NCBI RefSeq assembly: GCF_027580225.2
Contig: NW_027395276.1
Location: 1,843,001 to 1,907,000, forward strand
From: Misgurnus anguillicaudatus
Taxonomy: Eukaryota; Chordata; Actinopteri; Cypriniformes; Cobitidae
Reading direction: 5' to 3'
Length of the DNA stretch: 64,000 bases
The translations under genes and the position numbers were made by a program. Shown here in pieces: positions 32,146-44,397 of the stretch (the first letter of the stretch is position 1; each line of letters starts with the position of its first letter). The notes under the pieces were generated by a model that made no database searches, was not told the origin of the DNA, and worked only from the letters and a program-made list of their open reading frames with translations.

Positions 32146-34099
32146 ATTAGGGCTGTCAAAAAAACGTAAAGTCATTTTAACGACACTAATTTATTAACGT
32201 GCGATAAATGCAACGTGCAATTTATGTTTAATCCATGGCCTAGCCCATTGTTGGATACATTAAGACACAGCCTTAGACAGTAAATAGTCATCAAATGTCT
32301 AAAATAATCTTTATTTGTACGTTTTCTGAAAGGTGTACTGTAACTAATGGGTCATTCTACAGAAAAGGTGGAATTCGGGTGATGGAAATCTGTTTAAATG
32401 AACTTCTTTCAAAACGCCCAAAACTTCTATAATAGCATTGATTAACTTGTCAAATCTATGAATCCGCAAAACGGGGAGCTTAATCTATGTTTAATTTTTA
32501 ATAAATTTTAATAAAGAATCCATGATGTTGTATCTTTAATACCTGACAAAATGAGAATATAATAATAGATAATCTTGTTTTGTTTGTATGCTTTTATGTT
32601 GGTCAGTTAAAGGAATAGTGCTTAGGAAGTACTCATTAGAGAAGACGGTAACACCAATGACGGTAACACTAATGACAATTTACAGAAAAAACAAACATTT
32701 TAACAAAATGGCTGCCATTAGCCATGTGCCATTTCATCAGAGATGTAACAATCACATACTTATTCAGTATAATGTATTTTTATGTAAAGATCTAAACACT
32801 CCCAGCTATAAAAAAAGAGTAACACTAATGACATCCAAAAAATCTCATGATATTTTATACAAATAAGGTAAGACATCTCACAAACCTTTTGCCTTCCTCC
32901 ACTGCACTTCTTCCACTGACCTCTTGACCCAGGAAAAAACTCAAAGAGCTGATGCATTGTTATAAAATTAAAGTGCTTTGGGTCACAAATTTTTTTTATA
33001 TTATACATATTAATAGTGTATTTTTACCATTTCAGTGTTGTAGTAAATTCATACAGGGTTAAAGGTAAATGTAAATTAGATTTGTTTTATAAAAAACATG
33101 GTTTTAAATAATAAGTACACAGTTCAACTTCTATGTATGATCAAAGGGACAGGGCAATTTTCAGGACCAGACATTTAAAAAAAAAGTTTAAAAAAGAAAA
33201 AAAAAATAGAAAATTAAATAAATAAACTTTCTCATCATTTTAAGGACAGTCTATATTTATTAAATATATATCATTATGGGATTATTGGGTCAAAGTAAAT
33301 GATTAAGGGGTCTGCAAAAGCAAGAGACAAGCATTTTCACCTTTTTTGTAGAATGACCCTATAAAGGATGTGAGATTTTGGTTTCGGTTTTAAAACCTGC
33401 AGGAATTAGAAAATAAAATACAGAACTTGCTTGATGTTAAAATAGTTTTTAAGAGAGATAAAGTATGGGATCTGATTGATATTTAAAGAGTTATTAAGAG
33501 CAACAAGACTTGAAAACGATCTTTCTCGCATTGACAGGCACATCTGAAACATGCACACAGGCGCGCAACACTGATATATGCATATAAAGACAGAATTACA
33601 GTTACAAATTATCTGTTTTGACAAGAATATAATCTGTCAAGTCTTAAGTAAATGTTTGGTATAATGTGTAACACTATATGAGATCCTTGCATTACAGTAG
33701 ATCTTAAAAGTGTCTCTGTCTCAATGTCAATCAATCAATAAAAGAAACAAAAAGGTTAACATATATTAATATTGCTTTTGACTTTGTGTGTGCGAAATCT
33801 ATTAGTTTTATCAGTGATGATTTTAAGGTATGGATTCTGTGATTTAGTTTTTTGAACCTTTAACTGGATTTTTTCTAAATTATTTTTGCAGACTCTTTTA
33901 CTAATAGTAAACATAAATTTGCATAAATCATCCCTATCTGTCCACGCCCACGTTGATTAAAGTTTAAAAAAACTTGTGTTAATTTAAGTAAAATATAGAA
34001 CGGATAAAAATGTGCAATTAAGTTGCAATTAATCACGAGTTAACTCGTGACAATCATGCGATTAATCTAGATAAATATTTTAATCGATTGACAGCTGTA
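32146..34099. mobile_element. hAT-like element (tagggctgtcaaa ends)
   Basis: Ends attagggctgtcaaa and aatcgattgacagctgta. The flanks gagttaat (32138-32145) and aagttaat (34100-34107) form a 7/8 TSD. It landed exactly at the edge of the previous TTAA element. It contains the element at 32349-33359. Confidence 0.75.
32349..33359. mobile_element. Inserted element (gggtcattctacagaaaagg ends)
   Basis: gggtcattctacagaaaaggtg is mirrored by caccttttttgtagaatgaccc, 1,011 bp apart, inside the hAT. The TSD is unclear and no transposase frame was seen, so the class is open. Confidence 0.8.
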
Positions 34100-34107
34100 A
34101 AGTTAAT

Positions 34108-35185
34108 GTAAATTATATAGCTTAAACAAGCAGGTAAAATGGATGGATTTAATGAAAAATGTTTAAGTTCATAATGAAATCTCAGTTTGTGATATTGTTG
34201 ACATCTCTTCTTAAAACTCTAATAATAATAATAATAAACTTTATTTGTATAAAGCGCTTTTAAAAGCAGCTTCTCAAAGTGCTGTACATTGAATCACAAT
34301 ACACCGGAAAATACAAGAAGTAAAAATTATTAAAAACAAAAGCAATAACATTAATAAAAATAACTATAACATGATCTCAAAATGACATCAGGATTTGAGA
34401 CATTAATAAAGACATTTGTAAAATCTCTTGGTCTAAGGATATATATCTGAGACCCACAAGTAGTTACAGATATAAATAAAATTTGAGACAACTGGTTCCT
34501 TCATTTTATCCATTAGGAGGAATGTATGATGTTTATGAGGGTTTAGAGTCATTACATTACATAAAACATTTAAACACCATGCAAGAATGTACGTTGTAAA
34601 TATGTTTGCATGTGTCAATGTAATAATTTTAGTTACTTAATACTTAAAGTTTTTTTGTCATGTAGCCATTTTGCTCCCACTAAAGTGTGACAATTTGGCG
34701 AGAATTTACTTTGATGAGTTTGGTTCAATTCATTCAAAATCGATTGAGCTCACTTTAATTTTGGTTAATCGAATTCAGCCCCATTTGATTTGATTTGCTT
34801 TGATTTCATCCAATTTAGCTCGACTCTCTTTAATTCGGTTTAGGTCAAAGCTTATGAATCCCCGCGGGGCCAATTCACAGGACGGAACAGCGATAACAAG
34901 AAAAACAAATGTGGACACACAGTCGGCATACATTTAGGGAAATTAAGGAACAATGGAGCAAGGGAGGCATGGACTTCATTGACTTGGTTATCCAAGCTTG
35001 TTCGTCTTTAATTCCTTTAATCGGAATTAACAGAAACACTTGGGTGTTGGGCTTTGCGTACAGTATAAAACAAGACTTAGTTTCACTTCATAAACCTGCA
35101 TTGTGCATCTGGAGATGTTGAGTACTCTTTAGTAAAATTTAAGTGTTTAAATAAATGTAGGTAAATTGATTTTAAACAAAGTTAC
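34108..35185. other. Intron sequence with an antisense LINE/SINE tail
   Basis: 34230-34310 (actttatttgtataaagcgc ... aaaagcagcttctcaaagtg) is an antisense L2/SINE-like 3' end. An (ATA)n run precedes it at 34221-34236. Otherwise nothing recognised. Confidence 0.5.
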
Positions 35186-35255
35186 AGCTTTGTGTAAGTA
35201 TCACAAAGGTCATGGGTTTGATCCCAGGTAACACACACATACTGATGACTGTATG
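35186..35255 (+). mobile_element. 5'-truncated tRNA-derived SINE fragment
   Basis: ggtcatgggtttgatccc is a Pol III B-box region followed by aggtaacacacacatactg, as in the fuller SINE at 58728-58870. Confidence 0.55.
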
Positions 35256-35322
35256 TTGGTGATGACCTGTTCGTTTGGATATCCAGCATATATTTTAAAT
35301 AATGTGTTTACATTACACAGTA

Positions 35323-36180
35323 ACACTTTACAAGGTTGTATTTGTTAATAAGTCCCTGTATTAAAGTATTAAATATGTTCTGAGTTTGTGACACCACAGA
35401 AACGTGATATTAACCACCCAGCCAAGTTTGAATGATTAAAAAAGCCAAATAAATAAAATAACTTCTCAAAATCTCGAATAAACATGCAGGATTCTCTGCT
35501 CTCAAACACTGGGGGCGGGTCCGCTGTTTGTGCTGAAACCCCACCCACTCTCGGGAAGCCTGCCGTTTCTAACATTTCTAACGTTTACCATTTCCAATTT
35601 TCAAAATTGACTTTCAAGGGACTTTAACGTTAGTAAATATTAACTAACATGAATAATGAGCAATATAGTTTATCAACATTTATTAACGATAGTTAAAGGT
35701 GCGTTGTGTAACTTTTAGGGGAATCTCTCGACAGAAATGCAATATAATATACATAACTATCTTATCAGTGGTGTATAATAACCTTTCATAATGAAATGTA
35801 TTGTTTTTGAATTGGCCATTTTTATCTCCATACAAGCTGGTTCTTTTACATGGAAGGCGCCGTCATGTTTCTACAGTAGCCCTAAACAGACAAAACTGAT
35901 CTACATAGCGTGTTTCGTCCCTATGTTGTTTGAGATGACGACATGTTTTTCCTGTGGAAGCTACCATATGTGTTTTGAAATTCAGGGGTATGCCATTGGT
36001 TGCAACTCGCAATCTCACCACTTAATGCTGCTAAAATGTACACACACCACCTTTAATGTACATACAATTGTTCGTGTTAGTGCATTAATTATTGTATACA
36101 TGCAGTTTTGATTTAAAACTGTATTAGTATGTGATGAAATTAATATGAACTAATATTAATAGAAGTATTGTTTACTGTCT
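35323..36180. mobile_element. MITE with acactttacaaggttgta end, split by another MITE
   Basis: It begins gtaacactttacaaggttgta and has ttaactaacatgaataatg and gtgttagtgcattaattatt words, as at 565-842. Split by the TTAA MITE at 35697-36052. The right end is poorly defined. Confidence 0.55.
35697..36052. mobile_element. TTAA MITE (aggtgcagtgtgtaa family), reverse orientation
   Basis: 356 bp between TTAA at 35693-35696 and 36053-36056. Orientation is opposite to 24204-24581. Confidence 0.88.
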
Positions 36181-36217
36181 CTGAGGTGGTACCATACGGT
36201 TTCGTTTTGTACCTTTA

Positions 36218-36609
36218 TGCTGCGTTTACACCAGCCGCGGTAGAGGCGGCAAGCGCGAGTGATTTACATGCTAAGTCAATGCAAAGACGCAATTAGGCAT
36301 CCTGCGTCGCGTTACGTGTTCCACGCAAATTGAGCGTTGCCACGGTAAACACGCAAGTTGAAAAATCTGAACTTCTGTGGATTTTTTACGCCACGTTAAC
36401 CAATCAGGACCTTGTAGTAGTGACGAGATTACAGGAAGCGAGCGGAGTCTCAGCAGAGTCGCAAAAGCCCCTCCCATGATGCGGATTTCCACGTGAATGT
36501 CTCGAATGACTAGAATTTCACGCGCAAATGAAGCGAGTAAACTCAAATGTTCAAGCGTTCAACTACGCGCGAATAGTGCGTTTTTACCCCGGCTGGTGTA
36601 AACGCAACA
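36218..36609. mobile_element. PIF/Harbinger-type MITE
   Basis: 392 bp. Inverted ends tgctgcgtttacaccag and ctggtgtaaacgcaaca. A 3-bp TSD, TTA, lies at 36215-36217 and 36610-36612, diagnostic of PIF/Harbinger. Confidence 0.9.
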
Positions 36610-36666
36610 TTACAGGTATATAAAACATAAAACAATGTTGTACCTTTTTGGGTACACTACTGTAGC

Positions 36667-37285
36667 TTAACTCTTTCCCTGACAGTTGTTTTTAAGTTGC
36701 CAACCAGCGCCAGCACTTTTTATGGATTTCACAAAAGTTTAATTCCACCTAGTGTGATAATAGCGGAAATATGGATTGCCGGAAAAACTCGTCATTGGCA
36801 GGAAAGCATTTTCTCTTAACTCTTTCACCGCCAGCGTTTTTTTAAAAAAAGTTGCCAGCCAGCGCCAGCGTTTTTCATGATTTTCACCAAAGTTTAATGC
36901 CTTCCAGAAAATGTTCTTCTTTAAATATATTAACATACAATATACCAAATGAAAGAACAGACCCTCTGCTTTCAAAAAAAAAGTGGTTCTTTTGTAATCA
37001 GCTTTTGAATATGAGTAAGTTTCTGCAAAAACACCACATTTTGAGTAAAAAGCAGAGATAATTCCATTTTTGTGACGGACTTTTCATAGAGATCCCATTC
37101 AGAGCGATCTTTAAAACAAACACGGACATGCAGCCGCTTGCCATAGGGCAATACTTCCGGGTTTAAAAAGTTGCCACCTGGTGGATAATAGCGGTATTGC
37201 GGAAAGACGGAAAATCTCGTCATTGGCGGGGAAGCGTTTTCTCTTAATTGACGAGATATCTCGTCAATGGCGGTGAAAGAGTTAA
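36667..37285. mobile_element. TTAACTCTTTC element: partial copy plus a full copy in tandem
   Basis: A truncated copy (36667-36815) abuts a longer one (36816-37285) at a shared TTAA. The full copy keeps the 22-bp palindrome at 37247-37268. Confidence 0.85.
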
Positions 37286-37493
37286 GGATCTTTTTTGAAC
37301 CTTTAAAGGTACAGTTAAATGGTTTGTACCCCTAACATTTAACTGGTACACAATAGGTCCTTAGGTTATAATACTGTACACAAAAAGGTACAAAATTCAA
37401 TGTGTTGTATACCCACAAAGGTACAAAAATTAACCCTTTGAAGGTATCACCCCATAGAAAAGGCACAGTTGTAAACCTTTTTTCTGACAGTGG

Positions 37494-38230
37494 ATGTCAA
37501 TCTGGTCAGTAACGAAACACATAAATGTGAAACTCGATAGAGCTCAGTTAAGAGTACATAAGATTTATATTTGCACATCCGTGTGTGTTTGTGTGTCTGC
37601 CCTATCCACTGTTTTCTAGATCCTTCAGCACGGCACAGCTTGAGGGATCTATAGTTGCCATAGAAACGGCAGCAAGCCTGTTATCAGTGTAAGTGTAATG
37701 AGAAAAAATGCAATTTCAGCCAGCATCAGCATCACACACACACCAACACACATAAACACACACTCAGTGGCTTTACTCATGGCACTTTTTGCCTTGCTGT
37801 CTTGTCATACAGTTCATCTAACAATAGATGTTTCTCCAACATGCTCAGTTGAGTTCATCGTCGTTTAATCTGCATACTGTTGAGCTAAGAGTCTGATGTA
37901 CTGTACCTTTAAGAGGCTCTTCTTACACACCTGTGTATGTGCTGTAGTTGGTTTGCTGTAGACTTCCCACAAGAACATTTAATGCTGCTCTTTCGGAGTT
38001 AAAGAGACCTAATGGAGTTTTGGCACAGAGGAATATTTTATTGCTCAGATGTTTCTCCTTATTACAGTTATTGTGTGTGAATGGCGCAATTTTATTCAGT
38101 CTGCTACTCCAGTTCTTTAACCCAATCGAAAACCACACCTTTCAGATTTTCTATATACTGTAGCCATTTGTGAAACACACGTTACTTGCGGTAAACGTTG
38201 CATAGAATCAATAACAACATTTATTTTAGA
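37494..38230. other. Intron sequence; nothing recognised
   Basis: Short CA-rich patches near 37730-37765; no exon found. Confidence 0.45.
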
Positions 38231-39150
38231 GTCCAAGCAAAATAAACAACATGTAGATTACCTTAGTTCAAATCATAGCTAAACCGTATCAAAAAAGGTA
38301 TACGTTACTGTGTAAAAATGTGTACTACAGTATTTAACAATTAGGGGTGTCATGATTCTTCAAATGCTCAATTCGATTATTATTTTTTTTAAATTATTAT
38401 TATTCTAATGTCATGATTCGGTTGGATTCTCAATTTGACATTTTTTAAAGCACAAAAAGATGCGATGCCATTTTTAGACTATTATGAAATATAATATCTG
38501 ACCTTGAACCCGGAGATGCCCTACCATGTTAGTAGTGCGCAGTAAAAACGTGCTTTTATTACCGTCAGACGAGCTTGTGAAACTATACCCCAATAAGTCA
38601 TGTTTAAATGCTGTTTTCATAACTCTTAAGCAACTGAAATAAGTTTTTCTAAAATTTAATCAGATCTCAGTTTAGAGAAATTAAAGATCCTGTCACAGAC
38701 ACCGTTCTACTCTGCACGCGTGCTCTGATCTGATAAAGTTCAGCTGAAGGCGGTAGGTGCTTGCTGTTTATTTGTTTCCCATTTAAAGAGCAGCTCGCGT
38801 GGTGTCTCCTGCATCTGCCATGCTATCTTTTAACTGGCTGTAGCTAGTGAAGTTAAGAGGAGGTTGACTAGCAGCACTAAACAGATGTGTTTTTTTCCCG
38901 CTTGGCAAGCCAACCAGACGTAACATGGGGGCGTGGCAGCATCAACGACACCCTTGACACCCTTAATAATAATGTATACAATCTTAACTAGAGATCGAAC
39001 GCCAAACCTCCCTTTACATCACTGTCTCCCGTCGTCTTTTGAAACCAACACATTTGTTATTTGGTATTCGTTCCAGAGTTCAGTTTAGCCACCAGCCCAG
39101 ATGTGTAACCGCTACAATGCACGTGGGTCTGATGAAACCGTCTATAGGGG
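38231..39150. repeat. Dispersed repeat, copy 3, split by a hAT-like insertion
   Basis: 38231-38266 and 39030-39150 are the two parts of the repeat seen at 12735-12915 (acaacatgtagattacctta; ccaacacatttgttattt; gatgaaaccgtctatag). The interval contains a probable hAT with ends ttaggggtgtcatgattct (38342) and cttgacaccctta (about 38963). The interval is longer than that element, so the join is not exact. Confidence 0.6.
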
Positions 39151-39456
39151 ATGAAAACGTTTATGGTGATTTTATATAATAGTTGTCTTTTTATAGCTTG
39201 ACAGTACTGCACCTTATCAGATCCATTTAAAAAGGGCCGCATCTGCCCTGGTACCAATCCCAGGTATTGGGTCAATGCGTCCCTATTAATGGGATATTAG
39301 AAAACTTGAAACCAAAAATGAAATCTTGTTGAGTCTTGAATGTATCATAGCGATAATGTGATATTTTGAAATGAGACGCGCAAGAACCAATGAGATCTGA
39401 AGTTATTTGCGTGTTAACGTGAAGTTATTAACATTTTTAATTGCTTATGGCTTGTT
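39151..39456. other. Intron sequence; nothing recognised
   Basis: No feature found. Confidence 0.4.
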
Positions 39457-40415
39457 TAGTCTCGAAGGTGCATAAATTTGGGCACCCTTGTCATTTTGTT
39501 GATTTGAATACCTGTAACTACTTAGCACTGATTAATTAGAAAACACAATTGGTTTGGTGAGCTCATTAAGCCATAGACAGGTGCATCCAATCATAAGAAA
39601 ATGTATTTAAGGTGCCCAATTGCAAGTTGTTGTTCTCTTTGACTGTCCATTGAAGAGTGGCAACATGGAGGCCTCAAAACAACTCTCAAATGACCTGAAA
39701 ACAAAGATTGTTCAACATTATGGTTTAGGGGAAGGCTACAAAAAGTTATGGCAGAGATATAAGCTGTCATTGTTCACTGTAAGGAACATAGTGGGGAATT
39801 GAAGACCACAGGCACAGTTCTTGTTAAGGCCAGAAGCAGCAGGCCACTTGAAATATTGGAGAGGCAAAGGATGGTGAGAACGGTCAAAAACAGCCCACAG
39901 ACCATCTCCAAAGACCTACATCAACTTGCTGCAGATGGTGTCACCGTGCATGGTTCAATAAATTCAGTGTGCTTTGATGCCAAAGAAGCCTTTTCTGCAC
40001 ACACGCCACAAACGGAGTCGCTTGAGGTTTGGACAAGCCAGCTTCATTTTGGTTGAAACAAAGATTGAGTTATTTGGTCATAACAAGGAGTGTTACGCAT
40101 TTTCTTAAAGTGTTTCAAGAAAAACACTTGCTACCCACAGTAAAATTGGAAATCTGTTTAAAATTGAGGGCAGCATGGATTCCACTCAATTGAGAATAAT
40201 GTTGAGAAATCAGTCACAAAGTTGAAGTATATTTCAACAAGACAACGACCCCATAAACTGCTCGAAATCTACTCAGGCATTTATGCAGAGGAATAAGTAC
40301 ATGCTGATATGTTCTGGAATGGTCATCCCGGTCCCCAGACCTAGATATCATTAAACATCTGTGGGGTGATTTAAAGCGGGCTGTCCATGCTCGGCAACCA
40401 TCAACAGCTACCTTA

Positions 40416-40795
40416 CTCTACGTTCACACCACCACCAACTTGAGCTTCCAAAGTTACCGGAAGTCATTCATTTATAATGGAAGCTGGCTTCTCTAAGCTG
40501 CAAGGAGCGTCAAATCCATCGGCATCACGTTTTGGCATTTTGAGCGACCAGAGCGTCAATCAGAATGTTGAAAGAAGCTCAACTTTATGATAATGATCTA
40601 TGACGTGGTTCGGCAGAAAAATATAGCCTAGACGTTCTTCGCTGGCTAATTCCTGAGAAACATACGATATAAACTTTTTGTTACCAAAACATAATTTCAG
40701 AGAAAACAGACCAAAGCATCAACAAGCTTTCCCGTTTTTTTTTTTTTTTTTGAGGTTTTTTGGAGGCTCAAGTCAGCGGCGTTGTGAACGTACAG
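40416..40795. mobile_element. Harbinger-like MITE inside the Tc1 pseudogene
   Basis: Diverged inverted ends ctctacgttcacaccacc and ggcgttgtgaacgtacag. The flanks tta and taa fit a TWA target. It contains a 17-base T run (40735-40751). Confidence 0.7.
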
Positions 40796-41039
40796 TAATT
40801 GAACTGGAGATGTTTGTGTGATCCAAAATACATTCATCCAGACACTTATTACAGGCTATAGGCAGCGTCCTTTCTGCTAAAGGAGGCTCTACTAAATATT
40901 AATGTGATTTTTCTGTTGGGGTGCCCACCTGTAAAATTTCGTTTTGATGCATATTGCTAATTTTTTGTTAATCCAATAAACCTTTTTTTTTCAATTTCAC
41001 TGAATCCTTCAGTTATTTGATAGATCAATATGAAATTGC

Positions 41040-41232
41040 TGGGGCCTATACCATGAAGCTGGTTTAGTTGGTTAGCCAGCTTTGTTTAGGATTAGTTTGT
41101 GCAAATCCTGGGTTTTGGGTACCATGAAAATAGCTTTTACCAACAAGGCCTGCACATTGGCTTGGTTTTGTCAACCTGAAACTAATCCTGTAACCCTGAG
41201 TTTGTTTAACCATTTTCATGGTACGGGCCCCT
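41040..41232. mobile_element. Short MITE (gggcctataccatgaagc ends)
   Basis: gggcctataccatgaagctgg is mirrored by ttttcatggtacgggccc. About 190 bp. It interrupts the 3' part of the Tc1 pseudogene. Confidence 0.8.
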
Positions 41233-41307
41233 GATTCAAACCCTAATATTTATAAATGAAAATCATGGAAATTGTCAGGGGTGCACAATCTTTTGCAAAC
41301 GACTGTA

Positions 41308-42033
41308 CATACTGGTACCTCAAAGGTACAGTAAATGCTAAACGCTAAATGGTACATATTAGGTAGTGATGGGAGAAACGAAGCTTTTCGAAGCTTCGAA
41401 TCAATTGAACCAATTGCTTCGAAAATTGATTCAGTTTTTCGAAGCAGTTCGAAACACCACACACGCTGGCGACCCCTGCTGGTCAAAATAGTGTAAAGCA
41501 GATATGGCCAAACATTTTACACTTTTTTTTACAAAATAATAGCAAGATTTTTATTAAAATATGTTAAATAAAAAAATTATTTAACTTAATTAAGACATAA
41601 TTAAAAGTGTATTATGTGTTTTTAGTTTTATTTAGGGCAAACAAATGATTAAATCTAACTACCCTTTTAATTATGCACATTTTTGTCATTAAATCTGTCT
41701 ATAAACAATAAATAGACAAAATGGCAGTGTTATTAGTCAGAAGGATACATGTTTTATGAACTTTTATAATAAAACTGACCCGAGTTCACCGAAACATATT
41801 AGACACTGGTCATGTGATCAACTCCCCCTAGTGGTGAACCATCGGATTTGCGAAACGTTTCGAAACAGTTATGACGTAATGAAGCCTCGTTTGCTAAAAT
41901 CACGTGACTTGGGCCAGTTTGAAACAAGCTCCGAACCATTGATTCGAAACAAAAGATTCGTAAATGTTTCAAGTGCTTCGAAAACGACCATCACTAATAT
42001 TAGGACATTTTAAAAGGTACCGTACTGACAGTG
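41308..42033. mobile_element. cactgtcagaaaa MITE remnant split by a hAT
   Basis: Left words tggtacctcaaaggtacag and right end ggtaccgtactgacagtg (to 42033) flank the hAT at 41364-41996. The left terminus is lost against the Tc1 right end. Confidence 0.65.
41364..41996. mobile_element. hAT element (tagtgatgggagaaacgaa ends)
   Basis: 633 bp. Ends tagtgatgggagaaacg and cgaccatcacta. A perfect 8-bp TSD, atattagg, lies at 41356-41363 and 41997-42004. The interior is rich in ttcgaa half-palindromes. No transposase. Confidence 0.93.
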
Positions 42034-42409
42034 TATGCAGTATGTATCTGGGATGTCAAGGGGGTGAGCAAATTATGAGAGATTATTTTTTATTTTCGAC
42101 TTTTTTAAACAGGTTATGATTTAAGCATCATAAAGCACAAACGCCGAGGGACTAGTTACACACAGGATTTAAATATTTAGTGTTAGGGCTTTGTTATAAC
42201 CTCTGCAAGAGCAATAATACAAGTGATGATTAAATTATTCAAATGAATAAGGCAGACAGTGCGACAACAATATGAACAAGCTTGTTTATGGTTCAAATGT
42301 GGCATTGAAAAAGACTAATCTGATCTGCTTTTTGAATCATCTGAGCAGAAGTCTTGTCTTTCCTATGTGCTTTTGTGTTCATGAAATGAGGCCTTTTACA
42401 TAACTGTCA
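42034..42409. other. Intron sequence; nothing recognised
   Basis: No feature found. Confidence 0.4.
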
Positions 42410-42410
42410 T

Positions 42411-42480
<70 letters not shown>
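42410..42480. repeat. (GA)n microsatellite
   Basis: About 35 GA units with one AAA interruption near the start. Confidence 0.97.
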
Positions 42481-42482
<2 letters not shown>

Positions 42483-43322
42483 CCATGTTGCAGCCACTTG
42501 GCAATGATCTACAATGTAGGCGCACACAGTCACACATCAAAGCGAATAACGATCCAATGCTACGCTCATGATTTCTAGGTCACTAAGTCCCACCCCCATG
42601 CATGCTTTTCTTTTTTCTTTTAAAAATTGCAGCAGTAATGTGATGTGCTGCTGTAATAAGCCTGGGGCAAGTGTGTGTGTTTGTTTGTGTGTGTGTGAAA
42701 GAGCCAATGCTGTGGTATACTTGTATGTGTGTGTATATATGTGTGTGTGTGTGTGCACCCTTCAGCAGCGGAGTCCTGATTTCCGCTGACAAATTTTCCA
42801 CGTTGTCCTTCATCAACAACGGCCACACCAGATCTGCCACACAAATGGGCCTGTTGCTGCTTGTGTGAGTGCCATCTCTCATCGAATCCAGTGTGTAAAT
42901 CTTTACGACAAAGACTTAAATGCAAGTTTGATTTTGGATAGAGAGGTTGCGTTGTCAAAGCTAAAAGAGAAACGTTAAGTGCAGCTGAAATTGAAATTTC
43001 GTCATCTTTTAGTCATCCTCGTGTCTTTCAAACCCATATGCCTCTCCGGCTTCTGTGAAACACACGAGATGAAGAATGTTATTGACTGACAGCCTCGGTT
43101 TTCCCTCGCCTTTATTGTACGATGAAACGATTTCAAATTTCTTGTATTGAAACAAGGGTGCATGAAATATGATAGAATTTTTCATTTTGCACTTCAGCGA
43201 GGTTCTCAGTGTTGTAAGAGATAAACTGATAATTTTTCACAGATAATTGGACGACTTCTGAATAACTTTTGGTTCTATAATATTGAATCTACATGACAAA
43301 TACTGTCTATTTTGTCTCTTAA
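42481..43322. other. Intron sequence with TG-rich patches
   Basis: Imperfect (TG)n at 42670-42755 gives overlapping open frames on both strands (thr/his and cys/val runs), which are artefacts. Confidence 0.5.
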
Positions 43323-43500
43323 AGGGGAAAAAAATCCTCTCGTCATATATTCACACTCAAGTTTTTCCAAACCTTTACCGAACAATAAGGAAGATATTTT
43401 GAGGGACCATTCACTTCCATAATTGGAAAATATTTTTACTATGGAAGTAAATGGTGCCCCAGATCTGAACATTCCTCAAAATAACTTACCTCAAAATAAA
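43323..43500. mobile_element. Diverged agggatagttcaccc-type MITE
   Basis: tcgtcatatattcacactc, cattcacttccata and tactatggaagtaaatggt match the interior of the long form of this family. The ends are lost. Confidence 0.6.
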
Positions 43501-43583
43501 TACAAAAATCAACAATGTTTACAGATAAATTATTATAATATTTTTATGTTTGCTTATTATCAGCAGCCATTGACAGTAAAATA

Positions 43584-43855
43584 CACTAAAGGATTATTAG
43601 GAACACCATACTAACACTGTGTTTGACCCCCTTTCGCCTTCAGAACTGCCTTAATTCTCTGTGGCATTGATTTAACAAGGTGCTGAAAGCATTCTTTAGA
43701 AATGTTGGCCCATATTGATAGGATAGCATCTTGCAGTTGATGGAGATTTGTGGGATGCACATCCAGGGCACGAAGCTCCCGTTCCACCACATCCTAAAGA
43801 TGCTCTATTGGCCTAAGAAAACATCCCCCACACCTAATAATCCTTTAGGTGAGTG
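43584..43855 (-). pseudogene. Tc1-like transposon, deletion copy 2
   Basis: TA at 43582-43583 and 43856-43857. Ends cactaaaggattattagg and aataatcctttaggtgagtg. On the minus strand it keeps transposase C-terminal sequence (from gtgtttgacccccttt) and another internal piece (ggcacgaagctcccgttcca). Its deletions differ from those of 22032-22443. Confidence 0.85.
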
Positions 43856-44014
43856 TATATGTATTAAAATATTAAATACAATCTAAAACTTACCACTAAA
43901 TGCTGAACTCAATTTAAAATATTAACAAATGCAAACCAAGGGACAAGGTTCAGTCAAGACATGCAATTTATAATATTATAAATGTTATTATTATGCATAT
44001 GTATCGTATATTAA

Positions 44015-44393
44015 AGCTGCAGTATGTACATTTTGGCGGCATCTAGTGGTGAGGTTGCATATTGCAACCAACAGCTCAGTTCACAGTTCACCCCTTGCTT
44101 TTGAAACACATAAAGAAGCTACGGTAGCCGACACCGGACAAACATGTCATTGTTGGGGACAACTTAATAAAAAAGTTTGTCCGTTAAAAGCTTCTGTAGA
44201 AACATGGCGGCACAAAATGGCGACTTCCATGTAAGGGGACCCTCTGTGTATGTAGATAAAAATGTCTTATTCTAAGGTAATGAAAACATAACGGTTCATT
44301 ATGAAAGGTCTTTATACACCCCTAATAATATAGTTTTGTATACTATTTTGCATTTCTGTCAAGAGATCCTTCTAAAAATTACACACTGCACCT
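44015..44393. mobile_element. TTAA MITE (aggtgcagtgtgtaa family)
   Basis: TTAA at 44011-44014 and 44394-44397. Same orientation as 24204-24581 and highly similar along its length. Confidence 0.9.
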
Positions 44394-44397
44394 TTAA

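Larger units (their letters stand above)
36181..37492. mobile_element. cactgtcagaaaa MITE with nested insertions
   Basis: The right end ttttttctgacagtg is at 37492 and the repeated ggtacaaa / tgtacctttt words are typical. It is broken by a Harbinger-like MITE (36218-36609) and by two TTAACTCTTTC elements (36667-37285). The left terminus is missing. Confidence 0.65.
39459..41305 (+). pseudogene. Tc1-like transposon with dead transposase
   Basis: Flanked by TA (39457-39458, 41306-41307). The ends share the ttgggcaccc / ggggtgcacaa inverted motif. Reading from an ATG at 39665, the start MEASKQLSNDLKTKIVQHY...SLFTVRNIVGN is the paired-like helix-turn-helix DNA-binding region of Tc1 transposases. 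Later pieces are in other frames: catctccaaagacctacat, caacaagacaacgacccc (QQDND-like) and cccagacctagatatcatt (SPDLDII-like, before the final catalytic acid) near 40345. Stops and frameshifts break it from about 39800. Two MITEs (40416-40795, about 41040-41232) are inserted in it. This family differs from the deletion copies at 22032. Confidence 0.88.
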
